Positions 53,421 through 62,117 are shown, counted from the stretch's first letter. The stretch: DNA of 64,000 nucleotides from Jejuia rubra (GCF_042684665.1 NZ_JBHULY010000039.1:62001-126000); one strand, 5' to 3'. Notes: generated from the letters alone by a model not told the origin. Program-made: numbers and translations.

Positions 53421-53849
53421 ATGAGCAAAAAAGTAGTTCTTCATGAAGAAGAGATTTTAGACAGTATTAGTCAGGTCTTATTGTTTTTCTGCTCATTTCT
53501 TCCCTCTTTTGTTTTAAATAATTTGGTCGAAAATCAAACTATTTCTGATATTATAAGTTACCTGTTCATTTTTGGAGTTATTAGTATAATGAAAATCTCT
53601 CGAAGGGTGTCAATTTCGAATAACTTGCTTGTGAAAGATATTTATACTTTATTTTTAGGTAGATTAAGAAAAGTTGAAAGTTTCCCTATTTCAGAAATTG
53701 AAAAAATAGAATTAGCCCAGAATAATGACCTATATTTTGAGATAGTGGCTAAAAAGAAGGATGGTAAAATTTCATTTATAAAGAAAATGCCCAATAAAAA
53801 TCCTGCAATGGTTGAACTTGAGCGCATAAAAAGTTACATAAATATATAA
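53421..53849 (+). CDS. Small membrane protein of unknown function
   Basis: 142 aa. Two hydrophobic segments near the N-terminus (VLLFFCSFLPSFVL and ISYLFIFGVISIM) are followed by a strand-rich cytoplasmic part (VKDIYTLFLGR..., DLYFEIVAKKKDGKISFIKKMP) that could be a PH-like or bPH domain. The stop overlaps the rnz start by one base (TAATG), so translation is coupled to rnz. Confidence 0.6.
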   Translation: MSKKVVLHEEEILDSISQVLLFFCSFLPSFVLNNLVENQTISDIISYLFIFGVISIMKISRRVSISNNLLVKDIYTLFLGRLRKVESFPISEIEKIELAQNNDLYFEIVAKKKDGKISFIKKMPNKNPAMVELERIKSYINI

Positions 53850-54757
53850 TGAAATTAACCATTTTAGGTTGCTACAGCGCAACCCCACGTACATTATCCA
53901 ACACCACGTCCCAAGTGCTTGAAATCAATAATCACATGTTTTTGATTGACTGTGGGGAGGGCACTCAAGTGGAATTGCGACGCCATAAAATAAAATTCAA
54001 CCGTATTAAGCATGTATTTATTTCCCATTTGCACGGTGATCATTTTTTTGGTTTGGTGGGGCTGATTTCAACATTTCGATTGTTGACCAGAGAGGCCGAT
54101 TTGCACATATATGGTCCGAAAGGCATAAAGGAAGTGATTACTCTTCAAATGAAACTGGCCGATTCCTGGACCAATTACAAATTGATTTTTCACGAGTTGG
54201 AATCCAATACATCCGAATTGATATTTGAAGATGATGCGGTAGAGGTTTACACCATTCCGTTGGAACACCGCGTGTATACCAATGGTTATCTGTTTAAGGA
54301 AAAAGAAAGAGACCGCAAGTTGGATATCGTTGCGGTAGAGCGGGCTCATATTGATGTGGCCTATTTCCGTAAACTAAAACAGGGTTTTGATGTTATGAAC
54401 GAGGATGGCGTTTTGATAAAAAACGAAACGGTAACTAAGCCTGCCGAGAAACCTAAAAGTTATGCGTTTTGTAGTGACACGGTTTACAAAGAAGATATTT
54501 TGCCCCTTATAAAGGATGTGGATGTACTTTACCATGAGTCTACTTTTTTAGATCAGCACGCCCATTTGGCACCAAAAACCAAACACTCCACAGCCAAGGA
54601 AGCAGCGACTATTGCAAAATTGGCTAATGCAGGCACTTTAGTTCTGGGACATTATTCTTCTCGCTATCCTAATTTGGAGGATTTCAGAAGTGAAGCTTTA
54701 ACTGTTTTTGATAATGTTGAGCTCGCGGAAGACGGGAAAACCTTTAGCTTCAATTAA
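53849..54757 (+). CDS. rnz: Ribonuclease Z
   Basis: 302 aa, full length. Metallo-beta-lactamase fold tRNA 3'-end processing endonuclease. Zinc motif FISHLHGDHFFGL (HxHxDH) near residue 60, preceded by LIDCGEGTQVELRR. Later ligands: Asp in SDTVY, the His of LYHESTF, and the HYSSRY region. Overlaps the previous gene by 1 nt and the convergent gene by 8 nt. Confidence 0.94.
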   Translation: MKLTILGCYSATPRTLSNTTSQVLEINNHMFLIDCGEGTQVELRRHKIKFNRIKHVFISHLHGDHFFGLVGLISTFRLLTREADLHIYGPKGIKEVITLQMKLADSWTNYKLIFHELESNTSELIFEDDAVEVYTIPLEHRVYTNGYLFKEKERDRKLDIVAVERAHIDVAYFRKLKQGFDVMNEDGVLIKNETVTKPAEKPKSYAFCSDTVYKEDILPLIKDVDVLYHESTFLDQHAHLAPKTKHSTAKEAATIAKLANAGTLVLGHYSSRYPNLEDFRSEALTVFDNVELAEDGKTFSFN

Positions 54758-55163
54758 ACTCCTTTAGATTTTCTACCCATCGAATGGCCTCGCTCAGAGA
54801 CAGGCAACGTTTTATGCTTTTGTTGGAAAAGTGCTTTTCCAAGGAGGCATTGATATAAGAGGCATTGTTATAAGCCACAATAGCACTGGCCACCAAAATA
54901 TTGTAATGCTTTTCGATGCGCAACCAGTTTTGAGGGTCTATGGAATAGGAGTTAATCCTATTGGCAACATAGGCCACTTGTGCATTTTCGCCATAAAACT
55001 TGGTCAACTCTTTAATTAAAACTTGGGCTTTTGACCAATCAAAATGTACACCTTCATGAGGTTCGGCAACTACAAAATGTTCACATAAATAATAATTCCC
55101 GAAAGAAAGTGAAAGTTTATAAGGCTTTAGTTTCTCAAAAAAAGGCGACTTTTCAAATGTCAT
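54750..55163 (-). CDS. Cytosolic protein of unknown function
   Basis: 137 aa. Alternating strands and helices: YKLSLSFGNYYLCEHFVVAEP, then AQVLIKELTKFYG, VAYVANRINSYSIDPQNW, YNILVASAIVAYN, SLEKHFSNKSIKRCLSL. It looks like a small alpha/beta protein (SpoIIAA/STAS-like impression only). It converges on rnz and its 3' end overlaps by 8 nt. Confidence 0.6.
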   Translation of the reverse strand: MTFEKSPFFEKLKPYKLSLSFGNYYLCEHFVVAEPHEGVHFDWSKAQVLIKELTKFYGENAQVAYVANRINSYSIDPQNWLRIEKHYNILVASAIVAYNNASYINASLEKHFSNKSIKRCLSLSEAIRWVENLKEFN

Positions 55164-55271
55164 TTATGGTCGTATTTGTTTTGAATCAAATTTTTTGAGA
55201 GACATTCGAAGTTAAGAAGTTTATATGAGATAATGGCTTATTTGCCGTTAATTTTTCACTAATTTCGTTGT

Positions 55272-55919
55272 ATGGAAAATGATTTGAGCAATTATCGAAA
55301 GTCTTATGATAAGGGAGAACTGCTTCTTAAAGATACGCCGGAAAACCCAATGGAGTTGTTCCAAAAATGGTTTTATGAAGTAGATAAATATTTTCCTGAG
55401 GATGAAAATAACGCGATGACCATTGCAACAGTTGGTTTGGATGGTTATCCTAAAAATAGGGTAGTGTTGCTTAAAAAATTCACCTTTGAAGGTTTTATCT
55501 TTTACACGAATTATAATAGCGAAAAAGGTCGGGCAATTTCTGAAAATCCAAACGTATGTCTTTCTTTTTTTTGGCATGGCGCTGAACGTCAGATTATTAT
55601 AAAGGGAGAAGCTGAGAAGATTGCGCCCAATATGAGCGACGGCTATTTTGAGTCTCGCCCTAAGGGGAGCCAGCTTGGTGCTTTGGTTTCAAATCAAAGT
55701 GAAATAATTCCTAATAGGGCCTTTTTAGAAAATAAGCTAAAAGCATTGGAAATTGAATATGATGCCAAAGTAGTAGAAAGACCTGAGCATTGGGGAGGTT
55801 ATATCGTAAAGCCAGTGGAAATCGAATTTTGGCAAGGACGCCCAAATAGATTGCACGATCGTATCAGGTATCAATTGCAATCAGATTACAATTGGCTTAT
55901 TCATCGATTATCTCCATAA
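55272..55919 (+). CDS. pdxH: Pyridoxamine 5'-phosphate oxidase
   Basis: 215 aa. FMN enzyme that makes pyridoxal 5'-phosphate. YRKSYDKGELLLKDTPENPMELF, TVGLDGYPKNRVVLLKKF, FYTNYNSEKGRAI, FESRPKGSQLGALVSNQSE, and the C-terminal WQGRPNRLHDRIRY that binds FMN/PLP. Length normal. An imperfect inverted repeat follows the gene. Confidence 0.94.
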   Translation: MENDLSNYRKSYDKGELLLKDTPENPMELFQKWFYEVDKYFPEDENNAMTIATVGLDGYPKNRVVLLKKFTFEGFIFYTNYNSEKGRAISENPNVCLSFFWHGAERQIIIKGEAEKIAPNMSDGYFESRPKGSQLGALVSNQSEIIPNRAFLENKLKALEIEYDAKVVERPEHWGGYIVKPVEIEFWQGRPNRLHDRIRYQLQSDYNWLIHRLSP

Positions 55920-55964
55920 AAACGATGATGAAATACACTTTTTCTTATCTTTCAGGTGTATTTA

Positions 55965-56012
55965 ATCGATAAAAAACATATTAGTTCGACGAAATACATG
56001 TTTTTCATCGAT
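55965..56012 (+). repeat. 15-nt inverted repeat downstream of pdxH
   Basis: ATCGATAAAAAACAT (55965-55979) and ATGTTTTTCATCGAT (55998-56012), one mismatch, 18-nt loop. A weak T stretch (ATTTTAAC) follows, so it may terminate pdxH transcription. Confidence 0.4.
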
Positions 56013-56086
56013 TTTAACATTTCATTAACGCTTAAGCCGTGGTTTAGAAGGTAGATTTATAGTCCCAAATCTAAATTTACTTAACC

Positions 56087-56581
56087 ATGAAGTTACTAAC
56101 CAAGTTGTCATTCGTGGCATGTTTAACCCTACTTTCCCTTTCCTGCTCTACTGATAGTATTGACGATAAAGCCGATTCGGCTATAGAAAGTCTTGTTGTT
56201 CCTGAGGACAAGAACATAGAACTGGAAATACTAGATTTAATAAACGATTTTAGATTATCTGAAGGGTTGTCTCCCTTAGAGAGTATGTCCATTATCAAAA
56301 CTGCTGCCTTTAGCCATACCGATTATATGGTGGATACCCAGACGGTTTCTCATGCTAATTTCTTCGAAAGAAGTAACTATTTGAAGTCAAAGGCTGGAGC
56401 CAAGAGTGTTTCTGAAAATGTGGCCTACGGTTTTACCAAAGCAGAATCTGTAGTAAGGGCTTGGATTAACAGTGAAAGTCATAAAAAAAATATTGAAGGC
56501 GATTATACCAATTTTGGAATTTCTGCCGAAAAGGATGTTGATGGTAGGTGGTACTACACCAACATTTTTATTAAGAAATAA
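56087..56581 (+). CDS. CAP/SCP-domain lipoprotein
   Basis: 164 aa. Lipobox LSLSC (Cys20), so it is a membrane-anchored lipoprotein. One CAP (PR-1/SCP) domain: LDLINDFRLSEGLSPL, AAFSHTDYMVDT, SENVAYGF, AWINSESHKKNIEGDYTNFGIS. The central site residues (His in FSHTDY, Glu in SENVAYG, His in SESHKKN) are present. Bacterial CAP proteins have poorly known extracytoplasmic roles. Monocistronic, with a bidirectional terminator after it. Confidence 0.88.
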   Translation: MKLLTKLSFVACLTLLSLSCSTDSIDDKADSAIESLVVPEDKNIELEILDLINDFRLSEGLSPLESMSIIKTAAFSHTDYMVDTQTVSHANFFERSNYLKSKAGAKSVSENVAYGFTKAESVVRAWINSESHKKNIEGDYTNFGISAEKDVDGRWYYTNIFIKK

Positions 56582-56701
56582 CCAGTAATTAATTTGCCGA
56601 TTAATAGCTATAAATTAAAATTTGAATACTTAATTTAAAATTTTGCGAATTAATGCGGTTATATCGATAACTTGATTGTTATTGAATTTAGCTTTAGGTA
56701 T

Positions 56702-56730
56702 AAAACCCTCCTGTTTCCAGGAGGGTTTTT
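56702..56730. terminator. Bidirectional terminator
   Basis: AAAACCCTCCTG, loop TTTC, CAGGAGGGTTTT, then T. It serves the convergent CAP lipoprotein and THUMP-like methyltransferase genes. Confidence 0.85.
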
Positions 56731-56747
56731 GATTGTACTTCGGATTT

Positions 56748-57932
56748 TTAAAATTCACTTTTTGAAGTAATCAAAACGATTTTTGAGTTGTTGATATCCG
56801 TTGTAAAGAACATATAAATATCACCACCCTCCTCAATATTGAATTTTTTCCGAAGCTGTTTAACACTTTCGGGGAAGTTGCGTGTGGATACATTTGCCTT
56901 GCTTTTGGCTAGCTTCCCAATTTGTTTTTTGTTATAAGCTACAACCTTTTCTATTTTAAAAACCCTTCCCGGAAAATCGATGTGAGCATCATTTGTGTAC
57001 AAATGCGAATTGGGGTGCAATTTGAACACATTATTTTGAATAGCAATTTGGTTAAACCCTCCAGATTTTAAAATGGCGGCATTGGGTTCGTACAAGTAAG
57101 AAAGCGGTTTGCTGTAGTGCGCCTTAGTCCCTTTTTCATCATTAGGCCTAAAACTGAAGCATTTTGTTGTGCTGTTTTTGATATTAGCCGTTTCAATAGA
57201 AATAGGGGCATTAAAACCTTTTTTCAATATCCAAAGTAGTTCCTTTACATCATTATTTACGGCAACAACATGAACTGTTTTTACGTGTTTAAGCTCGTTG
57301 ATGCCAACGGAAATATCCAGCAAGGGCGACGTTTTAATTAAAATGTTTTCAGAATATTCAAATAGAAAATCCAGATTTTCCGGAACATTGGGTAGGCAAT
57401 CCTTTAAAAAAAACACTTTTCCTTTTGTGTCGTGCCGTCGGGAAGGGTCAATATAAACCCAATCAAATTTTTGATTTTTAAGTTTTACAATCGATAAGCC
57501 ATCTCCAATTATGGTCTCGGTATTTTTGATATTAAGCTGTTCAAAATTGTTTTTTACGATTGAAGATAGTTCCTTGTTTATTTCGCAATGCGAGACGTTT
57601 TTAAATCGTTTTGAAAAATAGAAACAGTCCACTCCAAAACCTCCAGTGATGTCAATTATCGAATTCCCATGGATTAATTCTGATTTGTATTTCGCGGTGA
57701 TTTCAGACGATGTTTGTTCAATATTTAACTTATTGGGGAAGTAAATGTTGTCAGTTTCAAACCAAGTGGGGAGCTTCTTGTGGCACCGTTTTTTAGCCTC
57801 AATTTGTTCAACAATTTCAGAAGTTGAGACATTTTCAAAATCAGTACCTTTCAGAAGAATAGTGCTAATGTCTGAATAAATATTTGAATTTATAAAATCC
57901 TGTATTTCAGTATTTAAAATGTATTTATTCAA
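56748..57932 (-). CDS. THUMP-like domain class I methyltransferase
   Basis: 394 aa from a TTG start (57932). N-terminal ~85 helical residues, then a SAM-binding Rossmann fold: IIDITGGFGVDCFYFSKRF, HCEINKELSSIVKNN, DWVYIDPSRRHDTKGKVFF (the DPSRR motif is typical of the family). A C-terminal ~150-residue THUMP-like part follows. Probably a cytosolic RNA-modifying methyltransferase; target unknown. It is 7 nt from the exporter gene upstream, so they are likely co-transcribed. Confidence 0.88.
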   Translation of the reverse strand: MNKYILNTEIQDFINSNIYSDISTILLKGTDFENVSTSEIVEQIEAKKRCHKKLPTWFETDNIYFPNKLNIEQTSSEITAKYKSELIHGNSIIDITGGFGVDCFYFSKRFKNVSHCEINKELSSIVKNNFEQLNIKNTETIIGDGLSIVKLKNQKFDWVYIDPSRRHDTKGKVFFLKDCLPNVPENLDFLFEYSENILIKTSPLLDISVGINELKHVKTVHVVAVNNDVKELLWILKKGFNAPISIETANIKNSTTKCFSFRPNDEKGTKAHYSKPLSYLYEPNAAILKSGGFNQIAIQNNVFKLHPNSHLYTNDAHIDFPGRVFKIEKVVAYNKKQIGKLAKSKANVSTRNFPESVKQLRKKFNIEEGGDIYMFFTTDINNSKIVLITSKSEF

Positions 57933-57939
57933 ATAAAAG

Positions 57940-59028
57940 CTATAAGTCTTTAGTTAGCTTTTTTACAATCTTATTTTCTGATAAAAAAGCTTTTAGAATC
58001 ACTTTAATGGCAGTATAAGCCGGTACGGCAATTATTAATCCAATAACGCCGAATAAAATCCCTGTGATTAATATTACCAAAAAGATTTCCAATGGGTGAG
58101 ACTTCACGCTTTTAGAAAAAATGATAGGCTGACTTCCGAAGTTATCCACCAATTGCCCGATAACAAAAACCAGTAATACCCAAAATGTTTTGGGCAAAAT
58201 AACATCGCTAAAACTTTGTCCCAAGTTGCTCGTCATTGTCAATGTTATCATCAACACAGCTCCAATTAATGGGCCAACATAGGGTATCAAATTCAAAAGC
58301 GCACACAAGAAGGCGATAACTACAGCATTTTCCACACCAATAATCAACAACCCAATCATATAAATAATGAAAAGTATAAGGATTTGAAAAATCAATCCGA
58401 CGAAATAGCGAGACAACAAATCTTTAATCTTTGTGGAGGAAGTTTTCCAGCGAGATTCCTTATCATCAGGGACCAAAGTGAGCAAACTGCTTTCAAACAA
58501 ACGGGTGTCTTTCAAAAAGAAAAAAGAAATAAAAATCACTGAAAACAACCCTATACTAAAACTGCCAAGTCCACTGATGACTGAATTCAGAAAATTTGGA
58601 ATCAACGCAAAATCAATTTTCGATAACAAATTAGAATCCTTTAAAGATTGCTCTACATCGATTTGGTGTAAATCAAAATAGCTTACTATTTCGGCGTAAA
58701 GGTTTTCAATGTTTCCTTGTAGTTCCTCAATGTTGAGCAACGATAGATTTTGCCCCTGTTTTACGATTAATGGGACAAACAAGCTTACCAATCCAATAAA
58801 AATACCCAAGAGAAGTGTCATTGTGACAACAACGGCAATGGTGTTTTTGAATTTCAGTTTTCGTTCCAAAAACAGAACAATTGGCCTTCCGATTAATGAA
58901 ATAACCGCCGCGATGGCCACGTAGCCAATCACTGAACGGATTTCGTAAAGGAAATAAAGCAACAGCGCAATGCCACAGATAATAGCGACGGCTCGTAAAA
59001 TACCATTGGTGATGGATTTTGAATTCAT
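57940..59028 (-). CDS. AI-2E family transporter
   Basis: 362 aa with about eight membrane helices: RAVAIICGIALLLYFLYEI, VIGYVAIAAVISLIGRPI, TIAVVVTMTLLLGIFIGLV, SIGLFSVIFISFFFL, FQILILFIIYMIGLLII, VIAFLCALLNLIPYVGPLIGA (with the family NLIPYVGP motif), FWVLLVFVIGQLVDNF, FLVILITGILFGVIGL. Inner-membrane exporter of the PerM/TqsA type; substrate uncertain (Na+/H+ or small molecules in others). Confidence 0.9.
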   Translation of the reverse strand: MNSKSITNGILRAVAIICGIALLLYFLYEIRSVIGYVAIAAVISLIGRPIVLFLERKLKFKNTIAVVVTMTLLLGIFIGLVSLFVPLIVKQGQNLSLLNIEELQGNIENLYAEIVSYFDLHQIDVEQSLKDSNLLSKIDFALIPNFLNSVISGLGSFSIGLFSVIFISFFFLKDTRLFESSLLTLVPDDKESRWKTSSTKIKDLLSRYFVGLIFQILILFIIYMIGLLIIGVENAVVIAFLCALLNLIPYVGPLIGAVLMITLTMTSNLGQSFSDVILPKTFWVLLVFVIGQLVDNFGSQPIIFSKSVKSHPLEIFLVILITGILFGVIGLIIAVPAYTAIKVILKAFLSENKIVKKLTKDL

Positions 59029-59047
59029 GTAGTAAATATACTAATTT

Positions 59048-59122
59048 GTCATTACGAAGGAAGAATGACTGAAGTAATCTCTTTGTTTATCATAAAGATT
59101 GCTTCACTATGTTCGCAATGAC
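59048..59122. repeat. Dispersed imperfect palindrome (GTCATTRCGAA family)
   Basis: GTCATTACGAA...GAAGTAATCT on the left; AGATTGCTTC...TTCGCAATGAC on the right, complementary with a few mismatches across ~75 bp. From memory, this resembles a palindromic repeat widespread in Bacteroidota and other bacteria. It ends 2 nt before the trmH stop codon. Confidence 0.65.
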
Positions 59123-59124
59123 GT

Positions 59125-59625
59125 TTATCTCAGCTGTTTGGTAATTTCGTAAAGTGCAATATTTGTGGCTTGTACCACATTCATGCTACTGTTTTGCCCG
59201 TACATTTCAATGTGAATTATGTAGTCCGAAAGCTTTAAAACGTCCTGCGAAACCCCAAAGTTTTCATCTCCAACAATCAAAGCTATTGGTTTTTCTTTTG
59301 AAAATGAAAATTTATGGATGGGTTTGCTGTTGGTGGTGATTTCCAGCGCAATGATTTGATAACCTTCTTTTTTGAGCTTTTTGGTAACTTCGATTGTTGA
59401 GGGGTGTATTTCAAAATCAACGACTTTTTCTGTCGCTCTTGAAGTTTTTGTCATTTTACGGCCTACCAGAATATTTTCACCACAGAGCACAAGTTTTTCA
59501 ACCCCAAAAGCATCCGAAATTCTAAATAAACTACCGATGTTTGTGGCATTGGTCACATTATCGGAAACCAAAGTGACAGGGAATTTTTGTTTTTTGAATT
59601 TGGAATTGTAATGGGTGAGTTGCAT
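59125..59625 (-). CDS. TrmH/SpoU-family RNA 2'-O-methyltransferase
   Basis: 166 aa, single SPOUT domain. Motifs: VSDNVTNATNIGSLFRISDAFGV (motif 1, NxGSLFR), ALIVGDENFGVSQDVL (motif 2, GxExxG) and SMNVVQATNIALYE (motif 3). No N-terminal extension, as in TrmL/TrmJ-type short members. Methylates tRNA or rRNA ribose; exact site unknown. A palindromic repeat lies just after its stop. Confidence 0.88.
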   Translation of the reverse strand: MQLTHYNSKFKKQKFPVTLVSDNVTNATNIGSLFRISDAFGVEKLVLCGENILVGRKMTKTSRATEKVVDFEIHPSTIEVTKKLKKEGYQIIALEITTNSKPIHKFSFSKEKPIALIVGDENFGVSQDVLKLSDYIIHIEMYGQNSSMNVVQATNIALYEITKQLR

Positions 59626-59631
59626 TTTATT

Positions 59632-59702
59632 AGTCAGCAGTATTCAGTCTTCAGTTAGCAGTATGAGTAGGGGTTCCCCCTTCGGGGGTTAGGGGGCTTT
59701 TT
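59632..59702. repeat. Composite repeat with CCCCCTTCGGGGG hairpin
   Basis: CAGCAGTATTCAGTCTTCAGTTAGCAGT-like tandem half-motifs (59636-59662), then CCCCC-TTC-GGGGG (59676-59688), GGGGGC and a T-run. Reverse complement of 59638-59649 equals the 12-mer at 52127. It fills the whole trmH/DUF4159 gap. The hairpin plus T-run faces the plus strand, so it is not an obvious terminator of the minus-strand DUF4159 gene. Confidence 0.5.
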
Positions 59703-60344
59703 TTAGTTCTCAAAAGCATATTTTACAATATTTGCCCCCATTTTCAATGCTCTTTCACGCACATCCTCGGGGTCGTTATGTACTTCGGGGTCTTCCCAAC
59801 CATCACCTAAATCGCTTTCAAAAGTGAATAGCAAAATCAATCTGTCTTCATGGAAAATACCTAAAGCTTGAGGGCGTTTCCCATCATGTTCGTGAATTTT
59901 TGGTAATCCATTTGGGAACTTATATGAAATATTAAAAATAGGGTGGGTCGTGGGAATTTCAGTTAATTCTTTATTCGGGAATACTTTTTTCAATTCCTTT
60001 TTTAGAAATGGTGCCATACCATAGTTGTCGTCAATGTGCAAGAATCCTCCCGAAAATAGATAATTTCTAAGGTTTTCGACATCTGCATCACTGAAAAACA
60101 CATTGCCGTGTCCCGTCATATGTACTAGCGGAAACTGAAAAATATCAGGACTTTCTGTATCAACGGTTTGGGGCTGTTCGGTTATTTTGGTTTTTATGTT
60201 CTCGTTGCAAAACTTAATCAAGTTAGGCAAGGCAGTGGGGTTGCTGTACCAGTCGCCTCCGCCTTTATATTTTAAGACTGCGATTTCTTGGGAAAAGGAA
60301 ACAAGAAATAGGAGGCAAGAGATAAGAGAAAAAAGGTGCTTCAT
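59703..60344 (-). CDS. DUF4159 exported protein
   Basis: 213 aa. Signal peptide (LFSLISCLLFLVSFSQ). The DUF4159 core is clear: LKYKGGGDWYSNPTALPNLI, FPLVHMTGHGNVFFSDADVENLRNYL, GGFLHIDDNYGM, GIFHEDRLILLFTFESDLGDGW, and a DPEDVRERALKMGANIVKY C-terminus. Related to glutamine-amidotransferase-like folds (ThuA/SaxA type). Function unknown; periplasmic. Spaced 3 nt after rsmE, so co-transcribed. Confidence 0.85.
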   Translation of the reverse strand: MKHLFSLISCLLFLVSFSQEIAVLKYKGGGDWYSNPTALPNLIKFCNENIKTKITEQPQTVDTESPDIFQFPLVHMTGHGNVFFSDADVENLRNYLFSGGFLHIDDNYGMAPFLKKELKKVFPNKELTEIPTTHPIFNISYKFPNGLPKIHEHDGKRPQALGIFHEDRLILLFTFESDLGDGWEDPEVHNDPEDVRERALKMGANIVKYAFEN

Positions 60345-60347
60345 GTT

Positions 60348-61067
60348 TTATTTCCCATTATGGGTTTCATTTACAAAAGCTGCCGAATGGCAGGCTACAA
60401 TACCAGCCGTTTCGGTGCGCAGTCGCGTTTCGCCCAAAGTTACAGGAATAAAGTTATGTTTTAAAGCCAAATCAATTTCTTTCGTACTGAAATCACCTTC
60501 GGGACCGATCAAAATAGTAACGTCTGTTTCTGCCTTTAATTCTTTTTTCAGGGATTTTTTATCGGTTTCTGCACAATGTGCAATAAATAGCTGGCTCTCA
60601 AAATTTTGGTTTAAAAAATCCTCAAACGCCATCGCGGGATTTAATTTCGGCATATAACAATTTAAGGATTGTTTCATGGCCGATTGCAGAATCCGTTCAA
60701 AACGCTCGGGTTTGATGACTTTGCGTTCGCTGTGGTCACAAATAATCGGGGTGATGGTATCGATGCCAATTTCGGTAGCTTTTTCCAAAAACCACTCGTA
60801 GCGGTCGTTCATTTTCGTTGGAGCCACAGCCAAATGCAAATTATAGTTGCGCCTGGGTTGTATTTCTTTTGAAACAATTTCGGCCCTGCATGAATTGTAG
60901 TTTGCCAACCTAATGGATGCAGTAAACAACCCGCCCTTTCCATTAGTAATTTTAACGGTATCGCCAACAGATTTACGAAGTACTTTGACTAAATGCCTGC
61001 TTTCTTCTTTTGAAAAAGAAAAATTGGTCGTTCCATCGGTAAGTTCAGGGTTATAGAACAGTTGCAT
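60348..61067 (-). CDS. rsmE: 16S rRNA m3U1498 methyltransferase
   Basis: 239 aa from ATG 61067 (MQLFYNPEL); the preceding GTG is also in frame but unnecessary. N-terminal PUA-like domain (SFSKEESRHLVKVLRKSVGD), then a SPOUT domain with a C-terminal knot: VTILIGPEGDFSTKEIDLA and PVTLGETRLRTETAGI. It methylates N3 of U1498 in 16S rRNA. The start overlaps the preceding parvulin stop by one base (TGATG), so translation is coupled. Confidence 0.93.
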   Translation of the reverse strand: MQLFYNPELTDGTTNFSFSKEESRHLVKVLRKSVGDTVKITNGKGGLFTASIRLANYNSCRAEIVSKEIQPRRNYNLHLAVAPTKMNDRYEWFLEKATEIGIDTITPIICDHSERKVIKPERFERILQSAMKQSLNCYMPKLNPAMAFEDFLNQNFESQLFIAHCAETDKKSLKKELKAETDVTILIGPEGDFSTKEIDLALKHNFIPVTLGETRLRTETAGIVACHSAAFVNETHNGK

Positions 61068-61705
61068 CACTCAGTCGGTTCAACAATTTTAAGTACTTTG
61101 ATTTCTGAAATGTCTTTGGGCTCATGGGTTTGTAATACCAAATAATAGAGTTGTTCAGGCGCTAAGTCTATGGTGTAAATGTCTTCCAAACCGCGAGATT
61201 GAGTTATTATAGCTTCTTCAAAACTGGCCGATAAATCACCAATAGTGAACCATCCGGTATCCCCACCTTTTTTGGCATTGTCGTCCATGGAATATTGATG
61301 GGCCAATGCGCTGAAAGGTGTGCCATTTGTGTGTTTTTCTATCAGGTTATTTCTTAGGTTTTGGATGCTCTTATAAGAATATGTTGAACCGTCCAAAACA
61401 ATATAGGCCACTCGGTAATAGGTTTTGCTTGTTTTTTCAAGGATTTTATAGAGTGTTTTTTCGCGTTGGGTTTCTACTGATTTTACCTGACCTTTTTGAA
61501 GTTTAAATAGGGCCGTGGCCAATTGTGTTTTGTGCTTTTCTTCATTGAAGGTGAAAATTTTGCTTTCAAAAGCATATTTATTTTCGATGAAATCCTTGGC
61601 CTGTTCTTGGGTTTCAACAGATAAAAGGGCTTCTTCGGTACTATTCTGGCCTTGAGATGAAAATGAAATTAAGACAATCGCAATAAAAAGTAGGCGTTGT
61701 TTCAT
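61067..61705 (-). CDS. Parvulin-type peptidylprolyl isomerase, exported
   Basis: 212 aa from ATG 61705 (signal peptide KQRLLFIAIVLISFSSQG; an in-frame upstream ATG-like start would add eight residues). The PpiC/parvulin domain is toward the C-terminus: GTPFSALAHQYSMDDNAKKGGDTGWFTIGDL, FEEAIITQSRG, YYLVLQTHEPKDISEIKVL. Periplasmic folding catalyst, or part of outer-membrane protein assembly. The rsmE start overlaps its stop. Confidence 0.85.
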   Translation of the reverse strand: MKQRLLFIAIVLISFSSQGQNSTEEALLSVETQEQAKDFIENKYAFESKIFTFNEEKHKTQLATALFKLQKGQVKSVETQREKTLYKILEKTSKTYYRVAYIVLDGSTYSYKSIQNLRNNLIEKHTNGTPFSALAHQYSMDDNAKKGGDTGWFTIGDLSASFEEAIITQSRGLEDIYTIDLAPEQLYYLVLQTHEPKDISEIKVLKIVEPTE

Positions 61706-61790
61706 GGTGTATTTAATTAAGTTTTTCAAATTTAATTTTTAATCAAAACGATAAATTTCCTACGGTAATAAGTTTTTAAGAATGGATTGT

Positions 61791-62117
61791 TTAAAACTTT
61801 CTTTTGATAAGTTTGATATCAACTAACCAATATATTGAAACCAAAAAAATATACATCAGAATTCTTTCAATAACCACAGCAATAAGTAAAAGTGGAGTTT
61901 GATACCTGTATTCAAGTAAAGTCCAATTGCTTGGTAAATAATCACGGCGAATAGAAGTAATTACGATGATGTACCTTTCAATGTTTGGGCCAGAAAAAAG
62001 AAGGATGAAAAAGATAATGAAGGCTAATGCAAAACTTTTAAAAGACAAATTCTGAAATCGCTTTAACCAAAATAATTGTGTCAATGCAGAGAAAATTAAT
62101 GCCCTTAACAATATCAA
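61791..62117 (-). CDS. C-terminal half of a membrane protein split by a frameshift
   Basis: 108 aa from a TTG at 62117; in this frame the sequence stays open back to 62157 and reads ...GLYNYLYSLILLRALI. Three hydrophobic segments (LLRALIFSALTQLF, FALAFIIFFILLFSG, LLLIAVVIERILMYIFLVSIYWL) and the stretch VITSIRRDYLPSNW. I recall flavobacterial membrane proteins that contain both this half and the one at 62114-62389 in one chain. See the separate finding on the frameshift. Confidence 0.5.
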   Translation of the reverse strand: MILLRALIFSALTQLFWLKRFQNLSFKSFALAFIIFFILLFSGPNIERYIIVITSIRRDYLPSNWTLLEYRYQTPLLLIAVVIERILMYIFLVSIYWLVDIKLIKRKF

